From the NCBI RefSeq assembly GCF_900095135.1, contig NZ_LT605205.1:868001-932000 (forward strand): a stretch of DNA of 64,000 nucleotides. Direction: 5' to 3'. Every line of letters begins with the position of its first letter. Within the stretch, counting starts at the first letter, position 1. The notes under the pieces are model-generated. The model was given only the letters and a program-made list of their open reading frames with translations, made no database searches and was not told where the DNA came from. The position numbers and the translations under genes are program-made. The DNA comes from Proteiniphilum saccharofermentans (lineage in GTDB: Bacteria; Bacteroidota; Bacteroidia; Bacteroidales; Dysgonomonadaceae). Below, in pieces: positions 44,886 to 55,440 of the stretch.

Positions 44886-46844
44886 ATGGCAAATTGTTGT
44901 AGTAATGGCTCTTGTTCGGTAACTCCGGCCACTTTAAGCGCCAATAAAACAGATAAGATATCTCAGAAAGGCCCCATTACAAGAGCTGTGATATCATTTG
45001 TGTTGTTGATTGGTGGAATAACCATGTCCGCTACGAATATTTCCTTCTTCGAAAATCAATGGGTACGATTGGTGTGGTACCTTATTGCCTATTTTCCGGT
45101 AGGTATTCCCGTATTAAAAGAAGCCTGGGAAGCCATGAAGGAAAAAGATATTTTCAATGAATTCACCTTGATGAGTATTGCCACAATCGGGGCTTTCTTT
45201 ATTGGAGAGTACCCGGAGGGCGTAGCGGTCATGTTGTTTTATTCCATCGGGGAACTATTCCAGCAAGCGGCTGTCAATCGGGCCAAGAGAAATATTGGGG
45301 CATTACTTGATGTCCGTCCCGAGAAAGCATCTGTGATCAGGGATAATGGTATTGAGACAGTTTTGTCTGAAGAGGTCAGTGTAGGTGAAACGGTCGAGGT
45401 AAAGGTCGGCGAACGGGTTCCGTTGGACGGTATTATGCTCACTGATTCGGGATCGTTCAATACTTCTGCGCTGACGGGTGAAAGTGTTCCCCGAAATATC
45501 AAAAAAGAGGAAGAGGTACTGGCGGGTATGATCGCTACGGATAGCGTCTGCCGGATAAAAGTAACCAGACCATTCGGGCAAAGTGCGCTTGCACGTATTT
45601 TAGAACTCGTGCAAAATGCCACTGAACGTAAGGCTCCGGCCGAACAGTTTATCCGTAAATTCGCCCGTATCTATACCCCGGTTGTCACTATGTTGGCTGT
45701 GCTGATTGTGGTATTGCCCTGGATGTGGTCGCTGATTGACCCTGAGTTTATGTATCTGTTCAATGATTGGTTATACCGTGGATTGGTATTTCTAGTGATA
45801 TCCTGTCCATGTGCATTGGTGATCAGTATACCATTAGGTTATTTCGGTGGGATCGGTGCCGCATCGCGTCAGGGGATTCTGTTCAAAGGCGGCAATTATC
45901 TGGATGCTATTACCAGGATCAATACTGTGGTGTTGGACAAGACCGGTACGGTGACCAAAGGTGTATTCGAGGTACAGGATATCATTCCCGAAGAGGGTTT
46001 TTCGAAAGAAGAATTGTTGCACGCCGTGGCTATTGTGGAAACGCAGAGCAACCACCCGATAGCCAAAGCCATTGTTTCTTCGGTACCCAAAGAAAGAATA
46101 CCCTTTGCACAACCGGTAAATGTCAAAGAGGTGGCGGGACAAGGTCTGGAGGCTGAACTCGACGGGAAGAAGATCCTAGCCGGAAACATGAAACTGTTGG
46201 AGACCAATGGTATCGCTTATCCTCCGGAAGTGGCAGATATTCCCGAAACTACTGTTTTGTGTGCAGTAGATGGGAAGTATGCCGGGTACATTGTTGTAGC
46301 CGATGAGCTTAAGGAGGATGCAAAAGTGGCGGTCGAAGAGTTACGCAAAGCCGGGATAAAAGATATCGTGATGCTTTCGGGTGATAAACAAGCTATCGTC
46401 TCGAAGTTGGCCGGAGAGTTGGGCATCGACCGTGCTTACGGAGATCTGTTGCCCGAAGGCAAGGTACAACGGTTTGAGGAACTTTCTATTAATCCGGGCA
46501 ATAAGGTATCTTTTGTGGGAGATGGAATAAACGATGCTCCTGTGCTGGCTATGAGTGATGTGGGTATCGCGATGGGAGGTTTGGGGAGTGATGTGGCTAT
46601 AGAAACGGCAGATGTAGTCATTCAGACCGACCAGCCGGTTAAAATCCCTATGGCGATCCGTATTGGCAAAGCTACCCGTCAGATCGTAATACAGAATATC
46701 ACAATGGCTTTTGGTGTTAAACTTATCGTGCTAATTCTTGGAGCCGGAGGACTGGCCACTTTGTGGGAAGCGGTATTTGCAGATGTAGGCGTATCGTTAC
46801 TGGCTATACTCAATGCCATCCGTATCATGCGAAAGAAGTTTTAG
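44886..46844 (+). CDS. Heavy-metal translocating P-type ATPase (P1B, Zn/Cd type)
   Basis: 652 residues. Motifs: TGES in the actuator domain, ISCPCALVIS in the membrane (CPC, the P1B-2 class that moves Zn, Cd or Pb), DKTGTVTKG with the phosphorylated Asp, and VGDGINDAPVLA. It has no HMA domain; instead the first ten residues, MANCCSNGSC, hold three Cys. Metal is pumped out of the cytoplasm. A shared operator links it to the downstream Fur-family gene. Confidence 0.94.
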   Translation: MANCCSNGSCSVTPATLSANKTDKISQKGPITRAVISFVLLIGGITMSATNISFFENQWVRLVWYLIAYFPVGIPVLKEAWEAMKEKDIFNEFTLMSIATIGAFFIGEYPEGVAVMLFYSIGELFQQAAVNRAKRNIGALLDVRPEKASVIRDNGIETVLSEEVSVGETVEVKVGERVPLDGIMLTDSGSFNTSALTGESVPRNIKKEEEVLAGMIATDSVCRIKVTRPFGQSALARILELVQNATERKAPAEQFIRKFARIYTPVVTMLAVLIVVLPWMWSLIDPEFMYLFNDWLYRGLVFLVISCPCALVISIPLGYFGGIGAASRQGILFKGGNYLDAITRINTVVLDKTGTVTKGVFEVQDIIPEEGFSKEELLHAVAIVETQSNHPIAKAIVSSVPKERIPFAQPVNVKEVAGQGLEAELDGKKILAGNMKLLETNGIAYPPEVADIPETTVLCAVDGKYAGYIVVADELKEDAKVAVEELRKAGIKDIVMLSGDKQAIVSKLAGELGIDRAYGDLLPEGKVQRFEELSINPGNKVSFVGDGINDAPVLAMSDVGIAMGGLGSDVAIETADVVIQTDQPVKIPMAIRIGKATRQIVIQNITMAFGVKLIVLILGAGGLATLWEAVFADVGVSLLAILNAIRIMRKKF

Positions 46845-46948
46845 TGCTATCTTGCTTTTAGTCGGACTAGAATGGTTATCTTTATACTTTCTTATATTGG
46901 ATAATAATTAGTAACTATATTTTCACAAATACATTAGTTGCAATAAAC

Positions 46949-46966
46949 CAACTTGCGAAAGTTGAA
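46949..46966. promoter_or_regulatory. Operator-like inverted repeat before the Fur-family gene
   Basis: CAACTTGCGAAAGTTGAA, 17 of 18 bases as in the palindrome before the P-type ATPase, ending 10 bases before the ATG. It suggests autoregulation. Confidence 0.7.
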
Positions 46967-46976
46967 CTGGTAAATT

Positions 46977-47393
46977 ATGGATATGAAACATATAGAAAAG
47001 ATACTTCACCATAGGGAAATAAAGCCGACCGCCATCAGGATGCTGGTATTGGAAGCCATGCTTCATCATGATTCAGCTTTCAGCCTTTCCGATCTGGAGG
47101 GTGAAATGGGAACAGTCGATAAGTCTACGCTATCGCGAACGATAAACCTTTTCCATCAACATCATCTGATCCATAGCATAGACGACGGTTCCGGCTCCAT
47201 TAAATATTCGGTCTGCCGTGACGATTGCCAATGCTCCCTTGGCGACCTTCATGTACATTTCCATTGTAATAAATGTGGAAACACTTACTGTATGGAAAGT
47301 ATTTCCATCCCTGATATACCTTTACCCCGGAACTTTCGTCTTGAGAATGTTAATTTCGTGATGAAAGGAGTTTGTGCGCAGTGCGTCCGGTAA
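46977..47393 (+). CDS. Fur-family metal-responsive regulator
   Basis: 138 residues. The winged helix has GTVDKSTLSRTINLFHQHHLI as recognition region; the C-terminal domain has the HVHFHCNKCGNTYC and CAQC cysteines that bind structural zinc. The position and shared operator point to control of the P-type ATPase and itself. Zur or a Zn/Cd-sensing variant is most likely; the metal is not decided. Confidence 0.92.
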   Translation: MDMKHIEKILHHREIKPTAIRMLVLEAMLHHDSAFSLSDLEGEMGTVDKSTLSRTINLFHQHHLIHSIDDGSGSIKYSVCRDDCQCSLGDLHVHFHCNKCGNTYCMESISIPDIPLPRNFRLENVNFVMKGVCAQCVR

Positions 47394-47446
47394 ACAATTC
47401 CGGTTAATAATAATTCAAACTGGCTTTTTTATATTCCATAAACTGC

Positions 47447-48652
47447 TTAGCGTCCAAAAGCAAAATAGGGTGATAACAAATGCTTTTTCCCTTTAAGCCA
47501 GTTGGAGACCATCTCCATTCCAGTTACGGAGAAGGTGATACCGTTGCCGCCAAAACCACAGACAAAATAAGAGTTTTTGAAATCGGAGTGTTCACCGATG
47601 TAGGGTAAGCCGTCTTTGGTCTCGCCGAAAGTACCTGCCCATGCGAAATCGGAATAGAATGATTTATCGGGAAACAGTTTTTTGAATGCTTGGACCAGCT
47701 TTTCCTCTTTCTTGCCGATCAGTGCATCACGTTTGGATGGATTCCGGAATTCTTCGTCTTCGCCTCCAATCAGGAAACGGCCGTCATCCGAAGTACGCAT
47801 GTATAAATAAGGATCTGCTGTATTCCAGATGAGTATATCTTTATATTGGCAGTAGAGTTTTTCGTCCACTTCCGAAATAATGGCATAGGAACTGAGCAGG
47901 TCCACGAACTTCTCCCTGATCATATTGACGGCTTCGTAACCTACGCAATAGACGACCTTTTTCGCTTTGATAACCGCTCCGGTAGCAGTCGTACAGTGAT
48001 TGAACCCTCTTTTGTACTCGACACTGGTCAGTTCGGTTTTATCATAGACCTGTAATCCTTTCTTGTGATTGTATTCCAACAACTCGTGTGCCAGGCAGAA
48101 AGCATCTATGCTCGCTCCCTGTTTAGAAAGAATGCCTCCGTATGTTCCGTGTATACCATATTTTTTCAGGATTTCTTCTGCTTCGAGCCATTTTCCCTCA
48201 AATCCGGCCTTATTTCTTGTTTCAAGTTCTTTCTTGAGCCAATCCATATCTTTTTTAAAGGCGGCAAAATAGAGTGAGTCTTTTTTCTTGAAACCGGCTT
48301 TCGATTTTATCTTCGAAGCAATTTCTCCCAATTGGTCTATTGCCTTGTAACAAGCATCGTAACTTGCTACGGCTCCTTTCTCGCCGACTAATTCAATCAA
48401 TTTATACAAAGGAGTATCAATCTCGAATTGGAGCATTGAGGTGGTAGCGGAAGAACTTCCGTTGCATACCTCGCGCTTGTCTATCAGTATCGTTTTATAT
48501 CCTTCTCCAACACATTGGTGTGCTATCAAACTGCCTGTAATACCGCCGCCAACCACCAGCACGTCGCATTCGTCATCATTGTGAAGCGAGGGATAAGATG
48601 CCAGTAATCCGTTCTTTACCAACCAGAATGGTTCGTTAGATTTTACATCCAT
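47447..48652 (-). CDS. FAD-dependent oxidoreductase (DAO family)
   Basis: 401 residues. The dinucleotide-binding motif VLVVGGGITGSLIAHQC is followed by LIDKREVCNGSSSATTSM; the C-terminal part has MRTSDDGRFLIGGEDEEF and YFVCGFGGNGITFS. It belongs with glycine oxidase-like and other amine or amino-acid oxidoreductases; the substrate is unknown. It has no clear partner in the window. Confidence 0.88.
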   Translation of the reverse strand: MDVKSNEPFWLVKNGLLASYPSLHNDDECDVLVVGGGITGSLIAHQCVGEGYKTILIDKREVCNGSSSATTSMLQFEIDTPLYKLIELVGEKGAVASYDACYKAIDQLGEIASKIKSKAGFKKKDSLYFAAFKKDMDWLKKELETRNKAGFEGKWLEAEEILKKYGIHGTYGGILSKQGASIDAFCLAHELLEYNHKKGLQVYDKTELTSVEYKRGFNHCTTATGAVIKAKKVVYCVGYEAVNMIREKFVDLLSSYAIISEVDEKLYCQYKDILIWNTADPYLYMRTSDDGRFLIGGEDEEFRNPSKRDALIGKKEEKLVQAFKKLFPDKSFYSDFAWAGTFGETKDGLPYIGEHSDFKNSYFVCGFGGNGITFSVTGMEMVSNWLKGKKHLLSPYFAFGR

Positions 48653-48679
48653 ATTACTTGGTATTAAAGTGGTAATATA

Positions 48680-48778
48680 TTATGAGTACAATTTCCCTTC
48701 CCTGCCGATGTCGATTTTATCCATCAGTTCCTTCAATTTGTCAATGGCGGCATGGTTACTTAAATTTTCTGTATTCAT
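48680..48778 (-). pseudogene. Truncated PNPOx-like general stress protein (5' fragment)
   Basis: A 32-codon frame, MNTENLSNHAAIDKLKELMD onwards, looks like the first helix of pyridoxamine-phosphate-oxidase-like general stress proteins of Bacteroidetes (about 150 residues). It ends in an unrelated tail after KIDIG. It is 27 bases upstream of the FAD oxidoreductase gene on the same strand. It could instead be a real short gene; the family match is by eye. Confidence 0.5.
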
Positions 48779-49035
48779 AAGGCTTTGATTTTTTAAGAAT
48801 GAATAAAATTTAAACTTATTTTTCTTATAACAACATTTCGGTAATTTAGTTTGTTGTAATATTAAACTATAAATGTTCGTAGTAGTGGTAGTCGTGGAGT
48901 CAGAAAAAAATGACGATAAATGGGGTAATGTAAAGTAAAAGTTACAATATAATCCGGTATTAAGGAAAACCACGCACTGGAATTTGATCTTACGACCGAT
49001 AATCTCGATTATAAATTGTTGGCGGTCTCTTCGTT

Positions 49036-49680
49036 CTAAATATAATACTCCATTAAATCGAGTAAACCGGCTTGCAGCGCATATTTTGTGGCCTCGTGCG
49101 CATTATTTACGGCCAGTTTCCGGAAAATATTCCGGCGGTGGGTATTTACGGTATGGAAACTGAGGTGTTTCTCAAAAGCTATTTCTTTAGTGGTTTTCCC
49201 GAGGGCTATTTCCCGCAGAATACTCTTCTCTGAGGGGGTCAGAGTATCCGACTCTTTTTTCTGAAAGTTTCCGTCCTTTAGTACCGACTCTGCAATATCG
49301 CATAAATAGGTTTCACCGTAGGTGGCACAGGTAATGGCATCGAGGATATTCTGTAGTGGATTGTGCTTCATCACTACGCTGATACTGGGATCGATCAACA
49401 ATATCTGATGTAAAAAACGCTCCTCCAACTCGTCAGAGAACAAAATCCATGACGATGCTTTTGCTCCCATCTTCATGTTTAAAAGTTGATTGACGGAAAC
49501 AAAATCAAATAGCGTGTAATCCAGTATCACAACCGATTCGGGATAGCTGCGCAATCGTGCCTGCAGCTCGCTGCGGGTACGAGCCGTTTCCACACGGTTT
49601 TTCATATCCTGTGATCTCAGTACAGATATAAGTCCTTCCCGTGTAATATCCTGATTATCGGCGATGAGATAAGTACGCAT
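49036..49680 (-). CDS. LuxR-family response regulator
   Basis: 214 residues. The receiver begins RTYLIADNQDITREGL and has a likely phospho-acceptor Asp in VVILDYTLF. The HTH domain is LTPSEKSILREIALGKTTKEIAFEKHLSFHTVNTHRRNIFRKL. No sensor kinase is next to it. Confidence 0.9.
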   Translation of the reverse strand: MRTYLIADNQDITREGLISVLRSQDMKNRVETARTRSELQARLRSYPESVVILDYTLFDFVSVNQLLNMKMGAKASSWILFSDELEERFLHQILLIDPSISVVMKHNPLQNILDAITCATYGETYLCDIAESVLKDGNFQKKESDTLTPSEKSILREIALGKTTKEIAFEKHLSFHTVNTHRRNIFRKLAVNNAHEATKYALQAGLLDLMEYYI

Positions 49681-49767
49681 TTTATTATTCTGAATGAACT
49701 GACTACGAAGTTAAACAAAAGTTTCAAAACATCCTTTATGGAAGCTCAGTTTTTGTATAAATAAGGT

Positions 49768-49775
49768 TATATTTG
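49768..49775 (+). promoter_or_regulatory. -7 promoter box of the arfB-like gene, part of a repeat family
   Basis: TATATTTG, followed by GCAGAACATAAGATGGGCCT; this resembles the start of the 69-base repeats at 58404. Confidence 0.5.
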
Positions 49776-49841
49776 CAGAACATAAGATGGGCCTCGTCTT
49801 GGCTTTTATTATGTTTGTGATTCAGTTTTCAAACCGTAGTA

Positions 49842-50255
49842 ATGATGGATATCGATATAGAGAAGGTGGTCGGGGAATGTGTTTTTACTGCTGTAAGGAG
49901 TAGTGGCAGTGGGGGACAGAACGTGAATAAAGTAGCCTCGAAGGTCGTGCTCTCGTTCGATGTGAACGCCTCGGAAGCCCTTACTGATGTCCAGAAACAG
50001 TTGATCCTCGGGAAATTATCCAACCGTATCAATAAAAACGGAGTATTGCAGGTCAGTAGCGATTCCGAACGCACCCAGTGGCTGAACAAAAAAACAGCAA
50101 TAGGAAAATTCCGGCTTCTTATCCGTCAGGCCCTGAAACCGGAAATGAAACGGATTGCGACCAAACCGACATTTCAATCCATACAAAAACGGTTGGATGA
50201 TAAAAAACAACAATCCGGGAAGAAGCGCCTCCGCTCCGGTGATTTTGATATGTAG
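49842..50255 (+). CDS. arfB: ArfB-type alternative ribosome-rescue factor
   Basis: 137 residues with the release-factor loop SSGSGGQNVNKVASK (GGQ), which hydrolyses peptidyl-tRNA, and a basic C-terminal tail (KQQSGKKRLRSGDF) that enters the mRNA channel of stalled ribosomes. Length and design match ArfB (YaeJ). Confidence 0.93.
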   Translation: MMDIDIEKVVGECVFTAVRSSGSGGQNVNKVASKVVLSFDVNASEALTDVQKQLILGKLSNRINKNGVLQVSSDSERTQWLNKKTAIGKFRLLIRQALKPEMKRIATKPTFQSIQKRLDDKKQQSGKKRLRSGDFDM

Positions 50256-50356
50256 ATTTTTTCGAATCTTTCGGATATGCTATTCTACTTATCCATCTTT
50301 AGAACGAAAAATATCTCCCTACGATACTCTTTTTTAAATATACTATATTTATGGTA

Positions 50357-50387
50357 TTGCCATACTTTATCCCTTGCCCTATCTTTG
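50357..50387 (+). promoter_or_regulatory. Promoter of the metY leader
   Basis: -33 TTG (50357-50359) and -7 TATCTTTG (50380-50387) with a 20-base spacer. The predicted transcript has about 200 bases before metY. Confidence 0.7.
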
Positions 50388-50419
50388 CATCGTTAAACAA
50401 GACTAAAAGTAAAAAAATA

Positions 50420-50509
50420 ATGAAAACGACAGACATTTATTTTGCTTCTCTTCCCTATACAAACAACCTCCATAAGGCTTCTCTCCCGTTAAGCCGAATG
50501 TGCTGCTGA
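50420..50509 (+). CDS. Leader peptide ending in Met-Cys-Cys, upstream of metY
   Basis: A 29-codon frame with ATG start, beginning MKTTDIYFASLPY and ending SRMCC and a TGA stop. The last codons ATG TGC TGC TGA form one arm of a 7-pair hairpin (50499-50505 with 50510-50516). Placed in the leader of a sulfur amino-acid gene, this looks like a cysteine- or methionine-sensing attenuator. No such leader has been described for this phylum as far as I know; that must be checked. Confidence 0.65.
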   Translation: MKTTDIYFASLPYTNNLHKASLPLSRMCC

Positions 50510-50552
50510 CAGCACACCTGCAATTCTACATACCCTTTTTGCAATCGCAAAA
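50476..50552 (+). promoter_or_regulatory. Hairpins of the metY leader
   Basis: GGCTT/AAGCC (50476-50495), TGTGCTG/CAGCACA (50499-50516, loop CTGA) over the Cys codons and stop, and TTTTGC/GCAAAA (50537-50552). The last is followed by ATATTTTTCT, a weak terminator tract. Confidence 0.55.
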
Positions 50553-50591
50553 CTTCAATATTTTTCTATTTACACATTGTATTTTATTTAA

Positions 50592-51899
<1,308 letters not shown>

Positions 51900-52033
51900 G
51901 AATAAACCCTTTAAATAACAACCAGATGCACCTGTTCAACGCTAAGCGCATGCATATCACGATGATGAATTGTCGCAAATTACCCGACAGTCGGTATCTC
52001 TTATGTACATAGGTGAAACAGGTATATAAAAAG

Positions 52034-52068
52034 AAACGGCTGATCATTAAAATGAATCAGCCGTTTTT
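52034..52068 (+). terminator. Terminator after metY
   Basis: AAACGGCTGAT (52034-52044) pairs perfectly with ATCAGCCGTTT (52056-52066), with T tract following. Confidence 0.88.
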
Positions 52069-52164
52069 CATAGGAGACAATTTGTAGTCAACATTTAGAA
52101 GAGAAACTTCACAAATTATTAAAACAGAGAAAAGATATTTTTCTAACATAAATATTGAGAGAAG

Positions 52165-55100
52165 ATGAAGGTTATCAAAGCAAGTCTAGTTCTATTTCTC
52201 AGCCTTTTTGTGCTTAGTCTTTCGGCACAGAATAGAGGCACGGTTACCATTACCGGAAATGTAACCGATCCACAAGGAAGTCCGCTTACCGGTGTTACCA
52301 TTGTGGATAAGAATAATCCCGCAGTGGGGACGGTATCTGATATTGAGGGCGATTACAGTATAAACATTGAAAGTGGAACAGTCCTCGAATTTTCCTATAT
52401 AGGCTTTACAAGTCAGGAGGTTCAGGTATCAAAATCGGAAAGAATCGATATCATCCTGCAGGAAAGCACTACGACGTTGAGCGAAGTGGTGATTACTTCC
52501 CTGAATATCCCCCGAGAAAGGAAAGCGCTTGGTTATGCGGTGCAGAATGTTTCATCCGATGCATTTCAGACGCGGCCGACGAATCCGTTGACAGCCCTTT
52601 CCGGTAAGATAGCAGGGTTGCAGGTTATCTCGGGTGGAAGTAACCTTGGTGGTTCTTCGCGAATAACCTTGCGCGGAATTAATTCCATCACCGGAACCAA
52701 CCAACCGTTGTATGTTATCGATGGTGTTCCGCTGGATAACAGCGATCTGAACAGCTCCTCTACAATCCACGGCAGTGCAGGGAAAGATGTCGGCAGTACT
52801 ATCCAGGATATTAATCCGGATGATATTGCCTCAGTAAACGTGCTGAAAGGTCCATCCGCAGCTGCTCTCTACGGTTCCCGTGCTGCCAATGGGGTGATCC
52901 TGATCACCACTAAAAAAGGAGAGAGCAGTGCCGGTAAGATTGCCATTGAAATCAATACCGGCCTGGAATTTGAAAATGTGGTACGATTGCCGGAACGCCA
53001 GAAATTATACGGTGGCGGGTATAATATGAGTTTTGCCACGGCGACCATCGACGGCCAGACCTACAATATAGTGGATTATGCTGCCGACGAAAGCTGGGGG
53101 CCTAAATTAGACGGTACCCCTGTGTTGCACTGGTACAATCTCGATCCCGAATATCCGGATCAATACCTGAGACCGGAACCATGGGTATATCCCGAGAACG
53201 ATGTGAATTATTTCTTTAGAACCGGGATTGCCAATACAAACAATATTTCGCTCTCCAAATCAAATGAAAATTCTGCTTTCCGGGTATCGTTCACCAATAA
53301 AAACGTAACGGGAACTATTCCGAATGCTTCACTCGACAAGAACTCGCTTATTCTTTCCGGAAACGTGGACGGAGAATATGTTTCGTTCTTTGCAAGTGCC
53401 AATTACCTGAAGACGGTATCCAAAGGCCGTCCGTGGACAGGTGCATCCAACCGGAATATCATCCTCGAAGCGTACCAATGGGGAGCGGTGCAGGTGGATT
53501 ACAAGAAACTGAGTGAATACAAACGCCCGGACGGAACGCCCCGTGCATGGAACCGTACCGGTTACAGAAACACGGTTGAAGACGAAAAGACAAAATATAT
53601 CGACAATCCCTACTGGTCTGCCTATGAGAGTTATCTTGAGGAAGACAGGGACAGATTGTACGGAAATTTCGGAATACAAGTCTCCCCCGTATCATGGTTT
53701 TCGGTGACCGGCCGTATTTATGCCGATGTTTTTCAGTACAACTTTCAGGACAGGATTGCGTATAATTCCCGTTCGCAATCCATGTACCAGGAATATAGCC
53801 AAAAGTATGGCGAATTTAATTACGAATTATTGACTACCCTCAATCGTTCATGGGATGTCCATTCACTGGTTGCTAATTTAGGGACAAACTTCCTACAGAG
53901 GAACCGTCGTATCAGCGATATATCTACTTCGGGCGGATTGATTGTGCCTAATTACTACAGTCTGAATAACGCTACCTCTACAGTCATCAGCCCTGAAACA
54001 GGATTATACAAAAAAGAACTCTCTTCTGTTTTCGGAAGTGTCTCTTATGGATGGAGAAGTACTGTTTATCTCGACGGTACATTCCGTAACGACTGGTCCT
54101 CGACTTTGCCTGTAGGGCATAATTCCTATTTTTATCCTTCGGTAACTTCATCGGTTATCCTGAGTGAACTACCCGGTTTGAGAGAACAAAGATGGCTGTC
54201 GTTTGCAAAATACCGTTTGGGATGGGCGCAGGTTGGGAACGATACCGATCCCTATCGGCTCTATAAAGTATATCAGGCTATCACACCCATTAACGGGAAT
54301 ATTGCCTATACGTTACCGGACCAGTTGAACAACCTGAACCTCAAACCCGAAATTACCTCTTCACTTGAAACCGGGTTAGAACTCCAACTGTTCAAAAACC
54401 TGTTGAGTATCGACTTCACTTATTACAACAATACAAGTCGCAATCAGATTATTTCGCTTCCTACCTCCGACGCGTTCGGTTACTCTTCAAAGTTGATTAA
54501 CGCCGGTGAGATCAATAACAAAGGTGTTGAGGTGATTCTTGGAGTGAATCCGGTTAGAACCCGCGATCTTGACTGGAATTTTTCAGTCAATTACTCTAAA
54601 AACAGCAACAGGATCATCGAACTTTCCGATGCCGTAAGCCGTCTCGATTTAAGTACTTCACTGGTCAGTTTGGTTGCCCAGGAGGGTGAAAGTTACGGAC
54701 AATTGTATGGTTATGATTTCGTGTATGCTCCTGATGGACAAAAGGTGATCGGTGACGATGGACTTTATATGCGTACACAACAACTGGTGCCACTTGGCAG
54801 CGTTTTACCTGATTTCCTGTGGAGTTTCCAAAACGGATTGCGGTATAAGAACTTGCGGTTCAATTTCCTGATAGACTCCCGTGTGGGAGGTAAATTCTTC
54901 TCCCAAACTTATAAGGTGGCGATGTATTCGGGAATCCTACCGGAAACGGCAGCCAATGGAATCCGTGAAACGGGGGTTGTCGCTGATGGTGTGACTGCTG
55001 ATGTAACATTCAATCCTGACGGAACTTATTCGGTAACCAATACAGCCCAGAACACACAAAATGTGACAGCGCAGGCATGGGCAAGAAACCATTACAACGG

Positions 55101-55362
55101 GCCGACAGCATTCGATATTTTCGATGCCACATTTATTAAACTCAGGGAATTGTCGTTAGGATATGATTTCAGATTACCCGAAAATGCGCCGGTTAAAAGT
55201 ATCGGAGCTTCGCTTTATGCACGCAACCTGTTTTACCTGTACAGGAAAAGTAAAATTATCGATCCTGAACTCACGAACAGCAGTGGAAACGTACAGGGAA
55301 TTGAAGGCGGTAATATGCCGACTCCTCTTACTTACGGAATTAATCTGAGTATTAAGTTTTAA
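52165..55362 (+). CDS. SusC/RagA family TonB-dependent outer membrane transporter
   Basis: 1065 residues. Signal peptide ending LSLSAQ, CarboxypepD_reg-like domain (about 28-110, GNVTDPQGSPLTGVTIVDKN), plug with SEVVITSLN and LYGSRAANGVILITTKKG, and a long beta barrel ending in NLSIKF. It works with the SusD-like lipoprotein that follows. The cargo is unknown; the position after metY and before a TlpA-like protein hints at a sulfur compound or peptide, but glycan is the usual default. Confidence 0.95.
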   Translation: MKVIKASLVLFLSLFVLSLSAQNRGTVTITGNVTDPQGSPLTGVTIVDKNNPAVGTVSDIEGDYSINIESGTVLEFSYIGFTSQEVQVSKSERIDIILQESTTTLSEVVITSLNIPRERKALGYAVQNVSSDAFQTRPTNPLTALSGKIAGLQVISGGSNLGGSSRITLRGINSITGTNQPLYVIDGVPLDNSDLNSSSTIHGSAGKDVGSTIQDINPDDIASVNVLKGPSAAALYGSRAANGVILITTKKGESSAGKIAIEINTGLEFENVVRLPERQKLYGGGYNMSFATATIDGQTYNIVDYAADESWGPKLDGTPVLHWYNLDPEYPDQYLRPEPWVYPENDVNYFFRTGIANTNNISLSKSNENSAFRVSFTNKNVTGTIPNASLDKNSLILSGNVDGEYVSFFASANYLKTVSKGRPWTGASNRNIILEAYQWGAVQVDYKKLSEYKRPDGTPRAWNRTGYRNTVEDEKTKYIDNPYWSAYESYLEEDRDRLYGNFGIQVSPVSWFSVTGRIYADVFQYNFQDRIAYNSRSQSMYQEYSQKYGEFNYELLTTLNRSWDVHSLVANLGTNFLQRNRRISDISTSGGLIVPNYYSLNNATSTVISPETGLYKKELSSVFGSVSYGWRSTVYLDGTFRNDWSSTLPVGHNSYFYPSVTSSVILSELPGLREQRWLSFAKYRLGWAQVGNDTDPYRLYKVYQAITPINGNIAYTLPDQLNNLNLKPEITSSLETGLELQLFKNLLSIDFTYYNNTSRNQIISLPTSDAFGYSSKLINAGEINNKGVEVILGVNPVRTRDLDWNFSVNYSKNSNRIIELSDAVSRLDLSTSLVSLVAQEGESYGQLYGYDFVYAPDGQKVIGDDGLYMRTQQLVPLGSVLPDFLWSFQNGLRYKNLRFNFLIDSRVGGKFFSQTYKVAMYSGILPETAANGIRETGVVADGVTADVTFNPDGTYSVTNTAQNTQNVTAQAWARNHYNGPTAFDIFDATFIKLRELSLGYDFRLPENAPVKSIGASLYARNLFYLYRKSKIIDPELTNSSGNVQGIEGGNMPTPLTYGINLSIKF

Positions 55363-55402
55363 ATAGATTCAAAATTTAAGATTCAAGATTCAAGATATTT
55401 AG
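55363..55402 (+). repeat. Low-complexity spacer between susC and susD
   Basis: Degenerate AGATTCAAAATTTAAGATTC words, of the same kind as at 32456. Confidence 0.45.
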
Positions 55403-55440
55403 CAAATCAATAATTCCATATACCGAAATAAAATAATCAT

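Noticed and set aside
51926-52012. 28-codon frame (MHLFNAKRMHITMM...) after metY
   Set aside because: No family, no promoter and no conservation test possible; likely chance.
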